Assembly: GCF_032854445.1 (NCBI RefSeq)
Contig: NC_088303.1
Location: forward strand, 30,421,265-30,485,264
Direction of reading: 5' to 3'
DNA from: Liolophura sinensis
Taxonomy: Eukaryota; Mollusca; Polyplacophora; Chitonida; Chitonidae
DNA length: 64,000 nucleotides
The notes under the pieces are model-generated. The model made no database searches. It was not told the DNA's origin and saw only the letters and a program-made list of their open reading frames with translations. This document shows, piece after piece, positions 1-11,370 of this stretch. How positions within the stretch are numbered: the first letter of the stretch is position 1; each line of letters begins with the position of its first letter. Position numbers and translations under genes: made by a program.

Positions 1-1284
1 GATGTTCCCACGAATTACAAGAAGATGTGATGGCACCTTCTCGCAGAAAGCTCTCCGAACCATTATGTTACCGCCACGAAAACTTCCTTTCCGTAACACT
101 GGGCATGACGTTCACCGCTCCGATATAACGATCGCACTTTTCCGTCAGCAAATCACAATGTAAAACGTGATCCGTTGCTAAACACCATCATATTCCATTG
201 TCTCTGGTTCCAGCGTGGGGGAAATTGTGCCCAGGGCAGAAATTCATTAACAGTTTACGTTTGTAAGGCGTGGCATGAGAACTGTTTATCTGTCGAGGAT
301 TGTTAGTGTGTTTTTGCCAATCACCAGGAAATTCTCCACACGTCTTGGTGCCCAAGTGCAGGTTAACATTTTCACAGAAGAGCGCTTGTTTCATAAACCT
401 TGCGTAGTTCACCACAATTGCAATGGTCGGATGCGTCAAATTAGACCTGTCTAGTATGGTATTCGCCCATATTAACTACATTGTACTACCCGATTTCAAC
501 ATAAATCATTTCTCCAAATGTGAAGTTTCTTTTATTTTTCAGTATACCATAAAAACCTTCAGAAGGAATTAAGACCAAGAATGGAAGTTAAATGTGAGAG
601 GCATTCGAATACTTGATCCAGTCCGGATGGAATTGAGGCGAGCTGCAGGCCCACTTTGTCAAAGGCCGTAACTTTGTGTGACATATGTATAAACGTGTAT
701 GGTTAGTTTTTCTATTCATTGATTTATTGTTTGACAGAATTATATTCACTCTATTAATGATAGGATTTTAGAAGAATGCTAGGAATCGTGATTGTGATGA
801 CTTCCTAGTCGTATAGGAGAAAACTTCGGAAGGAGAAAATATAATAATTCGCGAACTATAGCATTTGCTAAGGCATATTGTGACATTGACGACCAGGTAA
901 TAACCGCCTGCATAAATTAACTGGACTAGATTAACCTCTAGCATTGCATACTGTTGGTCAGTTGTCAGAGATCCGACTTTTTATTTCGATGCCCCGACTT
1001 CTAAAATCGTTTTCTTTTCCAACATGTCACTTTTACGGCTCCGTAGGTACCCGAAGGTGTTAAAATAAATTGACCCTCAAGTGCGACTCTGACGTAAGTC
1101 TGGTAGTATTCGTGGGCTCATCCTTTTAGCTACAATTTACAGACAGTGTGTCCAAATTTATAAGCACGGATATTGATTCTAAGCAATTTTAGAACCTTTA
1201 CTTGTTGTATAATCACTATATGCCTTTATTATGCAGAGGAAAGACATAACACATTAATTTGCCCAGCATCTTGAAAAGCATAAA
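1..1284. other. No gene or repeat recognised
   Basis: AT-rich sequence with no long reading frame, no recognisable protein family and no copy of the repeat families seen elsewhere in the window. A weak frame on the minus strand (188-439) has no familiar motif and is probably chance. Confidence 0.5.
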
Positions 1285-1746
1285 TTGTATCATGTATTCC
1301 TTTTTTATATGTGGAAAGGTTCGGCTTCAGTACCGTCACACAATTTGCCTGTAATAAACAGCATCTTTGAAACAATCTGTGAATGTGTTGAATTAGCGGC
1401 TGGAATTTGGCTGAGTAAGTTAGGGCCTGAGGGATATCCGAGTAAATACAGGCCGAAATACCTTAAAGGAGAAGAAAACCTACACACAAATACACTTGTG
1501 TTGTATGAGCACAAACTTGTGTTCTTTCCAACATCTGTTAGATTTCAACACAAGTGTTTCGTGTACACAAACTGGTTCCAAAATCAGATGAAAGAGCGAG
1601 AGGATTTATTTGCACATAATGACTTTAATATTGTTTGCGATATTTTCTTTCAGGAGAAAGGGTCTTCGAAAATAATTCTGTATGATGGGTATCTGGGACC
1701 ACCTCTTGTTATATCGTCTTTGCATAATGTTATATATAATAACTAA
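1285..1746 (+). CDS. Orphan open reading frame, 153 codons, unrecognised
   Basis: An uninterrupted frame from an ATG to TAA encodes 153 residues. It is aromatic-rich and contains no signal peptide, membrane helix or motif that I recognise. It is longer than expected by chance in DNA this AT-rich, but there is no promoter, splice or family support. It could be an exon of an unseen gene, a fragment of an old mobile element or a chance frame. No function is proposed. Confidence 0.15.
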   Translation: MYHVFLFYMWKGSASVPSHNLPVINSIFETICECVELAAGIWLSKLGPEGYPSKYRPKYLKGEENLHTNTLVLYEHKLVFFPTSVRFQHKCFVYTNWFQNQMKEREDLFAHNDFNIVCDIFFQEKGSSKIILYDGYLGPPLVISSLHNVIYNN

Positions 1747-2511
1747 GGCGGTGATGTATGTCTAATAAACTAATTTAAATGTAAATTTGTTCAACACAAG
1801 TACAAATAAATGCATTAATGTGAATTAGGGTGATATATATGAATTTATTACATATGATCAAAATCCAGGTTGAACACATTTGCTAGCTGAAAAGACCAAA
1901 TTCTGTTTATTTATTAAACATGTGTTACACCCCTATTGAAAATATTATTACGGAAAGAGAGTATATATACCAAGAGGTGATCTGAAATACCCACCATAAA
2001 AAATATTTTCAAATGTCCTTTTCTCTTTAAAGAAAAGTTGGGAAAAAATTAAAAGACCACATTTACGACTAACTTTTTGCACTCTTTTATCTGAGCTTTA
2101 GGAAAATTTTTACGTCTGAAAAAGAGCAGACATTTATAAACATGGTGAGGTGTTAAGACTGAACGATTGAGGGATGGGTGACGTTTTATTTTTGTTTGTC
2201 TTGGTTGATTGTTAGCCCAACCATCCTTTCTTTCTCAAAATTGCCTCAGCTTTGGTTGTGAAAATATCCCCTGTTGCATTCCACGATTGTGTTTGCCGCT
2301 ATAATCTAATCATTTAGTGTTCTACCCATCGATTGTTGTGGTAGGGGTCGTGACAAACGCAAAATCATGATCCTGTCGCTGCAAGGGGGCGCGTATATAT
2401 ACAGCTCACCTTGTTCCCAGGCCATCTCAGCAGGCTGTCGGTTATATCGCTTCTGCTGTACTCTACTGGATGACCTGTCATGCGGACCTTGGTCCGTGAC
2501 TAGTTAACACT
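1747..2511. other. No gene or repeat recognised
   Basis: AT-rich intergenic sequence. I see no frame, repeat family or structured RNA that I can support. Confidence 0.5.
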
Positions 2512-2709
2512 TACTGTAATTCTTCAACCTTTTCGCATGTGTGCAAGGTATTTATTCAAGCACACTATGAAGGTATTGTTCTATGCTGAGTGATAAAATT
2601 ATACTTTTTTGAGGTCCTGACATTGACCAAACCAAAAAATCATAAAAATGTGCGTGAATTGCACTGAAAGGTGCTCGTTCATATGCGAAAATGTTAAGGA
2701 ATTAGGGTA
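2512..2709 (+). mobile_element. MITE family A, copy 1
   Basis: A 198-bp non-coding element with inverted ends: the left end reads TTCTTCAACCTTTTCGCAT and the right end is close to its reverse complement. TA dinucleotides flank both ends, as expected for a target-site duplication. The interior (tgcaaggtatttattcaagc, then tgcgtgaattgcactgaaag) recurs in copies near 3.2, 20.0, 21.2, 29.0, 31.8 and 37.3 kb. No transposase is present, so it would depend on one elsewhere. Confidence 0.75.
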
Positions 2710-3207
2710 TGTGGGTAATAGTTTGAAATTGTTAATTAGCCAATATATTGTCTTGTATAGCACATCCAAGGAATAAAAAAATGTTGCTGTCACCTCTGCT
2801 AATTTGTATCTATATATAAACGATAGTATGAAATAGCAATTAGCAAATATATTGTGTTTCAATGCGTAGCTTGATCGTGGCTGTGTTGGTTAGTATACAC
2901 TGAAATTCTCAAAAAGGAAATATTAATATACTCTTCTGTTCAGGCTAGACGGCTGTTATTTACAAAGCTGTTGAAATGCTAATTACCAAATATATAGTAA
3001 AAGGGAATTGCAGTCAGCAATGCTGTTTAGATTCAAACTAATTCTAGAAATGTTAAAAGTCGACAAGGTGCACCTTAATGTGAATTCTGCACAAAGCATT
3101 TGAAGTTGTTGTTTTGTACTCAAATTAGAAGTGCGTGTGACTGGGTCTTTTTTGAGCCAGATAACGTTAAGGTGTACAGACTCGTGTGTTCACGCTCTAA
3201 ACCGCGC

Positions 3208-3421
3208 TACTGTAATTCTTCAACCTCTTCTCGTGTTCCCCTGGTGATTATTTAGGCATCTTCTCAAGACATCATTCTGTGTGGACTGATATACATTTTT
3301 GTGAAGCCCTGAAATCGGGCAATCTGACCAAGTAGTTTTGTATCAAAATTGATATTAAAATGTGCATAAATTGCACATTGTGATCTTTTATATGTGAAAT
3401 GGGTGAAAAAATAAGGCTGTA
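3208..3421 (+). mobile_element. MITE family A, copy 2 (diverged)
   Basis: Same ordered blocks as the copy at 2.5 kb: left end TGTAATTCTTCAACCTCTTC, the middle ctgaaatcgggcaatctgacc and a decayed right end. More diverged than the other family A copies. Confidence 0.65.
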
Positions 3422-3718
3422 TATATCATACAAAGGTATACAAGTATACAAAGGCAGAGCGGGTACATCTTAGTGGGGTCGTATCGCTCGGCTGGCCTCT
3501 GTCTATGCTACCTGAAGAACTAGAATAGCATGGAATGTACTGTAATCCATATTAATGTTAAATATCATTGAGTTTAAATCAACCTAATTCTTGATTTATT
3601 TGAAAGGGATTTTCCGCAGCCTAATAGCCACGAGAGGATCTCCTCAACAATGAAATCAACATATATACATAAATTAGATAATGAGTTTCCATAATTAGGT
3701 AGTTGGAACCAAAAAGGT

Positions 3719-3806
3719 ATTTTGTTTATTTATTTGATTGATGTTTTACGCCGTACTCAAGAATATTTCACTTATTCGACGGCGGCCAGCATATGGTGGG
3801 CGGAAC
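3719..3806 (-). mobile_element. tRNA-type SINE, 3' tail fragment
   Basis: The tail of the common SINE in minus orientation: T-rich tract, then acgccgtactcaagaatatt and cggcggccagca. The match stops at about 3806, so the tRNA-like head is missing. Two short frames over it (3722-4008) are chance. Confidence 0.7.
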
Positions 3807-4500
3807 TCAGTATTTTAACCTGTCTTCTGACATTAAAAGATTGTATTATATGGGATTTTTTATTCATTTTTCTGTGTCTGACCTACATTGTGAAGCTAGC
3901 AGTCATTCATTCAAATCTACTTGTGAGCAGTTACCCCCTCAAGCCCATTTGAGAGCAGTCATATTTACTGTCATTCACTGTGAAGGATTTGAAAAGTTGG
4001 AATTTTGAAACCCTGGCGCCTATGTCACCTTTTGTTTACATTTCGACTCTTCCAGATTTAATGTACTAAAATGAACAAATTTTAGATAAAAAAAAATCAA
4101 CACTACCTACATGACTCCTAAACAGTGCATTTTTTTACTGTTTTCTGGGGTCAATTCCACAAAGCTATTTTTGGCTCTTGTCAAATTAAAACCTCGTCAC
4201 AAAGCTTAACTCATCTCAATATAACTTTGACCAAAACTTTAATCCCTGGGGCCCAAAAATAAGCTATAAAATTTTATTTCAGAATTTAACTCAGGAATTG
4301 CTTTGTGGAATCGTCACCGGGTACCGAATGGGAATTTTCAGATTTGAACACAGAATTAAAGTAACTTACTATGCCTGAATGTCATAGGATACGATATAGG
4401 CTCTTATTTTTAACTTGTCGACTATATCCAACTACAAGATGTGTAACATAAGCCATACTCAAAAACGTTATTTCCTTTCGGCAGCAAATTGTAAAAATAC
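3807..4500. other. No gene or repeat recognised
   Basis: AT-rich sequence between two SINE insertions, with nothing I can name. Confidence 0.45.
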
Positions 4501-4791
4501 AAGCAAAATAATTTTTTTTTTTTTTTTTGATTGGTGTTTTACGCCGTACTCAAGAATATTTCACTTATACGATGGCGGCCAGCATTATGGTGGGTGGAAA
4601 CCGGGCAGAGCCCGGGGGAAACCCACGACCATCCGCAGGTTGCTGGCAGACCTTCCCACTTACGGCCGGAGAGGAAGCCAGCATGAGCTGGACTTGAACT
4701 CACAGCGACCGCATTGGTGAGAGGCTCCTGGGTCATTACGCTGCGCTAGCGCGCTAACCGACTGAGCCACGGAGGCCCCAAGCAAAATAAT
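4501..4791 (-). mobile_element. Full-length tRNA-type SINE with target-site duplication
   Basis: A complete minus-orientation SINE (about 4513-4779). Read on the minus strand it starts ggggcctccgtggctcagtc (A-box-like), has a B-box-like gagttcaagtcc, a central domain with gggtttcccccgggctctgc, a tail gagtacggcgtaaaacacca and a poly-A tract. A 12-bp direct repeat, aagcaaaataat, flanks it at 4501-4512 and 4780-4791. Intact ends and an exact duplication mark a fairly recent retroposition. It gives the reference structure for the other copies in this window. Confidence 0.9.
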
Positions 4792-6430
4792 AGTGGACAT
4801 CCGACAACAACTGTCTGCTTTGGCTCTTCCGGTCTAAGGGGCTCGAGTGTCATCTTGCGCGCTGGTTTGTGAAGCTTGCGCGGAAGAACATTGCTATCGT
4901 GCAAGTGGCATCTGATGAGCAAGTTGAGTGATGTATATTAGTGGCACCTTCCTTCAGAATGAAAGAGCGCTTCATAGATCAAGGGTAGGAGTCTTGAGAC
5001 GCAAATTTTCCAACCAAGGACTGTCTTACAGGAATGCAATCCACGTGCCCACACCGAACAGGCTAAGACCTATAGGTTAGAGGGCGACGTACATGTAAAC
5101 CAGACGAATACATAATGTTGCTTTCCGGGAGTTCTCTCTAAATGGCGATCAAGGAAGGGACACTTCATATGTAGCTGATCTCATGGATGATCTTGGCCCA
5201 TAAATTCTGACGCAAAGTATCTTTTCGTTGATATACAGGACTGAAAAACGTAAGCGGCCATGACGGATTGAAACTATTCAATTAATGGACGAACACTGGT
5301 ACCTACTTTGGACGAGACGGCTCAGAAGATCGATTTCCGCGCAAAGATCTCAGGAGTGTGCTATCTCTGAAGCCTAGTGGTCAGCTATAAACAAGTTCAC
5401 TTGCTTACTCTAGAAAATACTTTTACAAAACAGCTTCCTCTCATACCACGTGGTATGACTGGTATTGCACTGTAATAGTGTAATAAACAGTAAATCTTCA
5501 TTTTCATGCAGTTACAGTTTTCAGGGTATTATTACTTTATCACCAGGTGTAAAACCCACTACTACCAAGGAGCTTACGTTAAACAAAGGTGTTTTGTTAT
5601 TTCAGTTCATGTTTCTGACAGATTAAAATATGGTAATGGACCATGTACATGGTCATCAAATATGGTATCCACCGTCTGCATCAGATATGGTATATCGACC
5701 ATCTGTATGGCCACTTAAAGGTATTGATCTCTCCTGTGAGCGTGCGCGACATCTGTGGCGAGTGAAGTCGCGAGACGTGACAGAAACATCTGGAAAATTA
5801 TCAGACCAACAGAAAGTGTCAGGTTGCTTAGTGATACGGTTATTCGGTGAGGAGTGACTGGAACCCAGGTGATTTTGCACTTAAACAATTAATCTCTTAA
5901 TTTTAACAGAAAGTCTGCTGACGCATTCATAACTAATTACAGTGTTAAACCTGGCGTGTATAAGTCTCGAAGAAGAAGTCATACAACACCAGCTCATAAT
6001 GAATTACAAGGAATAGTCCCTTGAAAATACATGTATGCTTATGCAAACACGGGGTGGAGTTAAAATATTCAGTATTTCATGTGCGGTACAAACTTTGTAA
6101 TAAATCATATTGAAAGAAGACAAACAACAAAACCAAATTTGTTCAGTACATATAGAAATTGTTTTCAAACTATTCAGTGTGAAACATCGTGCTCTTCCTC
6201 ATTGTTTTTCTTACCAGAGGTTTATTGGTCAAGACGCGTACTCGGTCAAGTCGCATTATCGGTAAAGACGCGCACGAAAGTTTTGACATATGAAACACAT
6301 AGAACTATGGGTGAAAGCTCCAAAATTCTGGTTCTTAAGTGCGTCACCTTTGCACAGCCCCTTGGGGTGGGGCTCAAATTATGCCAAAAGTAATGTCTTG
6401 AAAAGCAGCTTTTAGTGATGTGCGTAAGTG
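4792..6430. other. No gene recognised
   Basis: No supported gene. There are several short overlapping frames (5506-5880, 6079-6446) without family resemblance, and a small local repetition of ggtcaagacgcg-like motifs near 6225-6275. I see no mobile-element ends. Confidence 0.45.
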
Positions 6431-6578
6431 GGGAGGTCTGCTGCAACCTGCGGATGGTCGTGGGTTTCCCCCGGGCTCTACCCGGTTTCCACCCACCATA
6501 ATGCTGGCCGCCGTCGTAAAAGTGAAATATTCTTGAGTACGGCGTAAAACACCAATCAAATAAATAAACAAATAAATT
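6431..6578 (+). mobile_element. tRNA-type SINE, head-truncated
   Basis: Plus-orientation copy lacking the tRNA-like head. It begins in the central domain (ctgcaacctgcggatggtcg) and runs through gagtacggcgtaaaacacca into an aaataaataaacaaataaa tail. Confidence 0.85.
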
Positions 6579-7010
6579 TAGTGATGTGAAGTTTCATCCT
6601 CGTACGCCACCATAAACCATAGGTAAAAGAGGATTTGTTAACCGTTTCCCAGTCTTTTAAGAACGGTCTAATTAATGCTAATCAGGGTTTTTTTTATAGG
6701 TCATGTCGCGTAAAATGATGATTTTAAAATATACAAGCTATAGTTATATTGGATGTTCTCCTTTTATATCACAGTGTCGCCTTACCTGGCTAGTCCCAAA
6801 TCCAACATATTTATGAGCGGTTTCCGAATAAGGGCGGTACTTTTCATTATTTTTCGTACGGAAATATAAACTTACCATAAAAAAATTACAGATACACATA
6901 TTTTCTACATTTCACACAAACACCGATTGACATGCCCTACACATAACAGATTTGGCGTTCAGATGTTGTAATGTAGCCAAACAGGACCGCCATGCACAAA
7001 AAAAAAAAAT

Positions 7011-7210
7011 TGTTAAATTTAACAGAAAAGTAGTTGTCGGAGTGATTTTTATATTTTATGATAACATAACATTGTGTCATATTCAACACAACTTTATGTT
7101 AGTCTAATATAAATGTTTTTCTTGAATTGTTAGAATATATGTGCTATCTTTAAAAGAATACATTCTGGCATCACTTGCCACGCAACAGACTTTCTGTTAA
7201 ATTTAACAGA
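7011..7210. mobile_element. MITE family B, copy 1
   Basis: A 200-bp element bounded by the palindromic motif ctgttaaatttaacag. Inverted ends of about 35 bp follow: the left end continues aaaagtagttgtcggagtg, and the right end read in reverse continues aaagtctgttgcgtggcaag. It is non-coding. Related copies lie at 7.9-8.2 and 15.1 kb. Confidence 0.65.
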
Positions 7211-7935
7211 TGATTTCTTTTTTTTTTTTTTTTTTTTGAGAGCATGATGTCTCACCAACTCGTAGTATATACTGGCAGCATATATGTACCAATCCCTATA
7301 TATGAAGAATATCGTCCGGCCAGTTAATAAGGTTTAGTCATATCTCTACCGGGGTTTGATCCCCAGTCTCCTGTTGACTGGCGTTTTCTTGGGTATCTCG
7401 TCGATGCCAGCCCTACGAATGGAGCTGACATTAGATTTAGCCATGTACAAAACCGTACCAAACTGACCAGTTTCCGACACACTTGACAGAAACGAGGGTG
7501 TACTCGCCGTGAGACCTTATACAGCTTTAATTATTGCCCTTACCTGTTAAATATATCCATAGATGACATTCCGCGTACAGTCACCTGTGTCTTGCTGTAC
7601 ATAGTCCGGTGAACGAGTATGGCGACAAACTTTCCCACATATACTTAACACACACAAAATCAACTTGAGGCCTTTCAAGTAATATTTAAACACCAGGCCA
7701 TGAATGTGCAACCACGCTGTCATTCTCATAGCTTTGTCAATATACGCACCTCATCTTAACTCTCTATATATATATACTCATGTCAAATATCTCCTTTTCC
7801 TCCCATTACGTGCACGTTTAGTGTTTTGTTAAATGATGTAATTTATGGTTCTGCCCCGTTTTCTGTTTTTGATCATGCCGTGAAGGACACGGCGCATGCA
7901 TGTAGCCCGATAAAAAAAACTCCGAAATTAATATG
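7211..7935. other. No gene recognised; possible old SINE traces
   Basis: A T-rich tract at 7218-7238 and a stretch resembling a decayed SINE head (ggtttgatccccagtctcc near 7350) are the only structured parts. No gene is supported. Confidence 0.35.
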
Positions 7936-8157
7936 CTAAGTTTAGCAGCAAATCTGTTGTCTGAGTGATGTTAGAATGTATTCTGTTATTGCTACAGATT
8001 ATTCTGTTAAATGTAACACACATATTCTATTTATTCAACATAAAGACTCTTTTAGACTAACAGGGTATTAGTATGTTGAATATGAGAGAATCTTGAGTTA
8101 GTATAGCAGAATACATTCTAGCATCAACCAGACAACAAACTGTTAAAATTAACAGAT
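7936..8157. mobile_element. MITE family B, copy 2
   Basis: The left end carries aaatctgttgtctgagtgatg followed by ttagaatgtattctgtta. The right end read in reverse gives ctgttaattttaacag and ttgttgtctggttgatgc, then the same tagaatgtattctg block. These match copy 1 at 7.0 kb and define inverted ends of about 45 bp. Confidence 0.65.
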
Positions 8158-8422
8158 TAATTTTTAAGTGTTAATGTAACCAAGCTATTGTGTTATTGCC
8201 ATGTTTCACTCTGTTAATATGTACATGTACGTGGATAAATACCGATATAGTCATTGTTTTTTTTTTTCTTGAAATATTTTAAGATATTGTTTTAACTGAA
8301 CGGCTGTCGTTCTATATACGTGTTTGACTAGCTCTTAAAATTCACCTCATTTATTGATTTGATCAAAAAGTTAGCTTATCCTCTGCTCACAACGTAAACG
8401 TGTTTGGTGTTTTAAGAAGTAC

Positions 8423-9067
8423 TTATACTCGATGCTATTTGTGAAATACTTTTTATTTGCAATGCAGCGTGATATGTTACGCTTTTAGATCTCAAAAAAT
8501 CAGGCTGAGGTATAGAAATCAACAAAGATATCACAGTACCTGTGTCCCCTTCGCCGACAAGTCACGAGACCAAGGATGGCCTGGTAGGTAGAGGCAGTAT
8601 TTTGTAGCGAGGCGCACGCTGTCTCAGCAATCCTTCATATGTTTCACCGAAGCAAGGACAAACGTAAAGGTAAACCCTTCCCCACCAATCAATACAAAAG
8701 ACCAAGTATTCAAGTAACCACACACACATATGTATATGCCGGGTACCAACCAAAGTTCAAAAGTGTATCTTCCTCGCCCTATATATCGGGCGTGAGTTAT
8801 TTGAATAAGCACACCCCTTTCCACTGTGAGATAACGCGACCACTTGATCTCTATACGAACGAGCGTATGGTATGTTATATAAGGGAGACATTGTATCCTG
8901 TTTCACTTATATACTTAAAACCTCGCGAGAATTCCTCATAAAAGTTGATTTAGAAACTTATGAAGCACTGTAGCAAAAAATTGGTACATAGCCGAAAAAG
9001 CTCGCCTGTGTCAGTCACGTGAATGTAAAACTTCAGCTCGATACATGAAGCATGAAGGTAGCATTTG
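8423..9067 (+). repeat. Direct repeat A, copy 1 (645 bp)
   Basis: Nearly identical to 9606-10250 with the same length, differing at scattered bases (for example gtatatgccgggtaccaacc against gtatataccaagtaccaccc). It starts ttatactcgatgctatttgt and ends gaaggtagcatttg. A small palindrome, cgccctatatatcgggcg, lies inside. Frames on both strands exist in both copies but differ in length and resemble no family. It could be a dispersed repeat or a local duplication. Confidence 0.85.
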
Positions 9068-9347
9068 CATGTAAGTTATTGTGGATTCTAATACACAACT
9101 GAGACGAGGTCAGGGATTTTATAATTTACTGTAATATTTCGGTCAAATAACGACAGCGCCACCTTGTAGCAGACCGGACCCAATTCCCACATATTTATAA
9201 CACTGCTGTATATAACCGAGCTATAAAATGATGCTTTCATCCAACGTAGAAATGACTAAGGTTATACCATCTGTTGCCTTTTCATTCTAGGTTAGTAATC
9301 ATCTGTCTTTTGTAGACAAATAAAAGTTACAGATACATGACCCTGGT
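9062..9347 (+). repeat. Dispersed repeat B, copy 1 (286 bp)
   Basis: Begins catttgcatgtaagttattg and ends agatacatgaccctggt. A second copy of the same length lies at 14661-14946 with only a few differences. Its first bases, catttg, are also the last bases of repeat A copy 1, so the two repeats meet at a shared 6-base junction. Confidence 0.85.
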
Positions 9348-9605
9348 TGCGGAATATATGCGTCCGTTTGGACTTGACACCGTTGTACATGTAAGTACTT
9401 TAGTATTTGTATAGATACTGCTATCCTTTCTTGTTAAACTTAAGTATTTTAGTATTTGTATAAGTCTTATTATCTGTTCTTGTTAAAGCCAATAAATTGT
9501 TGTAAAATAAAATCTGCTGGTTTTGCTTACTTTTTTGTGCGGCTAAACTGTCGTGTGTTTCGAACAAGCCATCTCTTTATAATACAGACAGTTTGGGTCG
9601 TAACA

Positions 9606-10250
9606 TTATACTCGATGCTATTTGTGAAATACTTTTTATTTGCAATGCAGCGTGATATGTTACGCTTTTAGATCTCAAAAAATCAGGCTGAGGTATAGAA
9701 ATCAACAAAGATATCACAGTACCTGTGTCCCCTTCGCCGACAAGTCACGAGACCAAGGATGGCCTGGTAGGTAGAGGCAGTATTTTGTAGCGAGGTGCAC
9801 GCTGTCTCAGCAGTCCTTCATATGTTTCACCGAAGCAAGGACAAACGTAACGGAAAACCCTTCCCCCACCAATCAATACAAAAGACCAAGTATTCAAGTA
9901 ACCACACACACATATGTATATACCAAGTACCACCCAATGTTCAAAAGTGTATCTTCCTCGCCCTATATATCGGGCGCGAGTTATTTGAATAAGCACACCC
10001 CTTTCCACTGTGAGGTAACGCGACCACTTGGTCTCTATACGAACGAGCGTATGGTATGTTATATAAGGGAGACATTGTATCCTGTTTCACTTATATACTT
10101 AAAACCTCGCGAGAATTCCTCATAAAAGTTGATTTAGAAACTTATGAAGCACTGTAGAAAAAATTGGTACATAGCCGAAAAAGCTCGCCTGTGTCAGTCA
10201 CGTGAATGTAAAACTTCAACTCGATACATGAAGCATGAAGGTAGCATTTG
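9606..10250 (+). repeat. Direct repeat A, copy 2 (645 bp)
   Basis: Second copy of the 8423-9067 repeat. The copies share their first base and their final catttg, after which the flanks differ: copy 1 runs into repeat B, copy 2 into tgtaacgggtatctactgtg. High identity implies a recent event or gene conversion. Confidence 0.85.
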
Positions 10251-11370
10251 TGTAACGGGTATCTACTGTGTGTAGATGCGATGGTTGATTGTGAGTTACC
10301 TCCTTTGATGTTAGTTCTCCTATGTTGTTGTGGTTTTGCTGGGTAGCGGAAGGTGAGGAGACGACGCCGGGATTGCTACGAGCAAACTGATAAGATACGG
10401 CTAATGTAGAACATGGTTAAACCCTCCGGATATAGAGGTAAACTTGTGTTGTCTTATACAGTGTGCTTAAGTAATCCTTGTTACGAGGAGTATGTTGTAC
10501 TAGTACTTACTCAGTGTCTGCATTTACGGTACATGTAACATAGGTTATAAACTAAAAGTAATGGGTTTTACAGACCTCTCAACCTAAAATGTTCCCAAGG
10601 AGTGAGATTGGGTTACTATCCCAGCCAATTAGGCGAGGGTCCCGCCTAGGCCCCTGGAAGCTCTGGGGTTCTAGATTGCCTGAGATGCATTCTAGCTCAT
10701 TTCCGGAGAATAAAACTGCAAATCATTAGACAATGTTAACTTACGGTTTTTACAATATCTTCTATTTTTACACAAGAATAACCATCATATTTATCAGCAA
10801 ATATGGACTGCTTTTGATATTATTCTCTCCTTAAGACAATAAACTGGAAGTCCAAGAGTGAACTTACTGCAGGCCCTATTACAATGTGGAATTGTTAGGA
10901 AACTTTCCGTATTCTACTTCGTTTTGTATCTCGTTTTAGGCGCTTTGATGCAAATCTATACAGATTTTGTGGGGAAAATCAATACTAATAACCAACACCA
11001 TTTGTCAGATTGGAAACTGTATTTCCCTGAAATTATTCAAATTGTGGAAACAATCCAAACACACAACAAACCGAAGATAATGTACAATGCATGACGTGAT
11101 CTAAATACCTGGGGTGGCTTCATAAAATATTTATGAAAATATAATCAGATTAGTCACTTTGTAATTAGCCAGTAGTCTGCAACAATTTACACTAGCTAGA
11201 CGGCATTGTGACTGTTTATAACCTTATAAGGTGACGTGGCACACAGATTTATAATCAGGTGGCGACGCCCGATGAATCATCGATCGGAGGTAGGTCTAGT
11301 GGTAAAACAATTACACTGCCAGTGGTTACAAGAATGTGACTCGTGAGTGCTCTTTTATTATTTGAAAAGA
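10251..11370. other. No gene recognised
   Basis: Intergenic sequence downstream of the hAT element on its minus-strand side. A 78-codon plus-strand frame at 10858-11094 has no family resemblance. I could not identify hAT terminal inverted repeats here. Confidence 0.45.

Noticed and set aside
4740-4779. tRNA gene on the minus strand
   Set aside because: It is the tRNA-derived head of a SINE; A-box and B-box resemblance is explained by that origin and no full cloverleaf is present. The same applies to other SINE heads.
8562-10125. Paired frames in repeat A copies as a duplicated gene
   Set aside because: Frame lengths differ between copies (63 and 66 codons against 87), both strands are equally open, and no family is recognisable.
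8423-10250. Pair of 645-bp direct repeats as the long terminal repeats of a small retroelement
   Set aside because: The repeats do not begin TG and end CA, no flanking duplication or primer-binding site was seen, and there is no coding interior.
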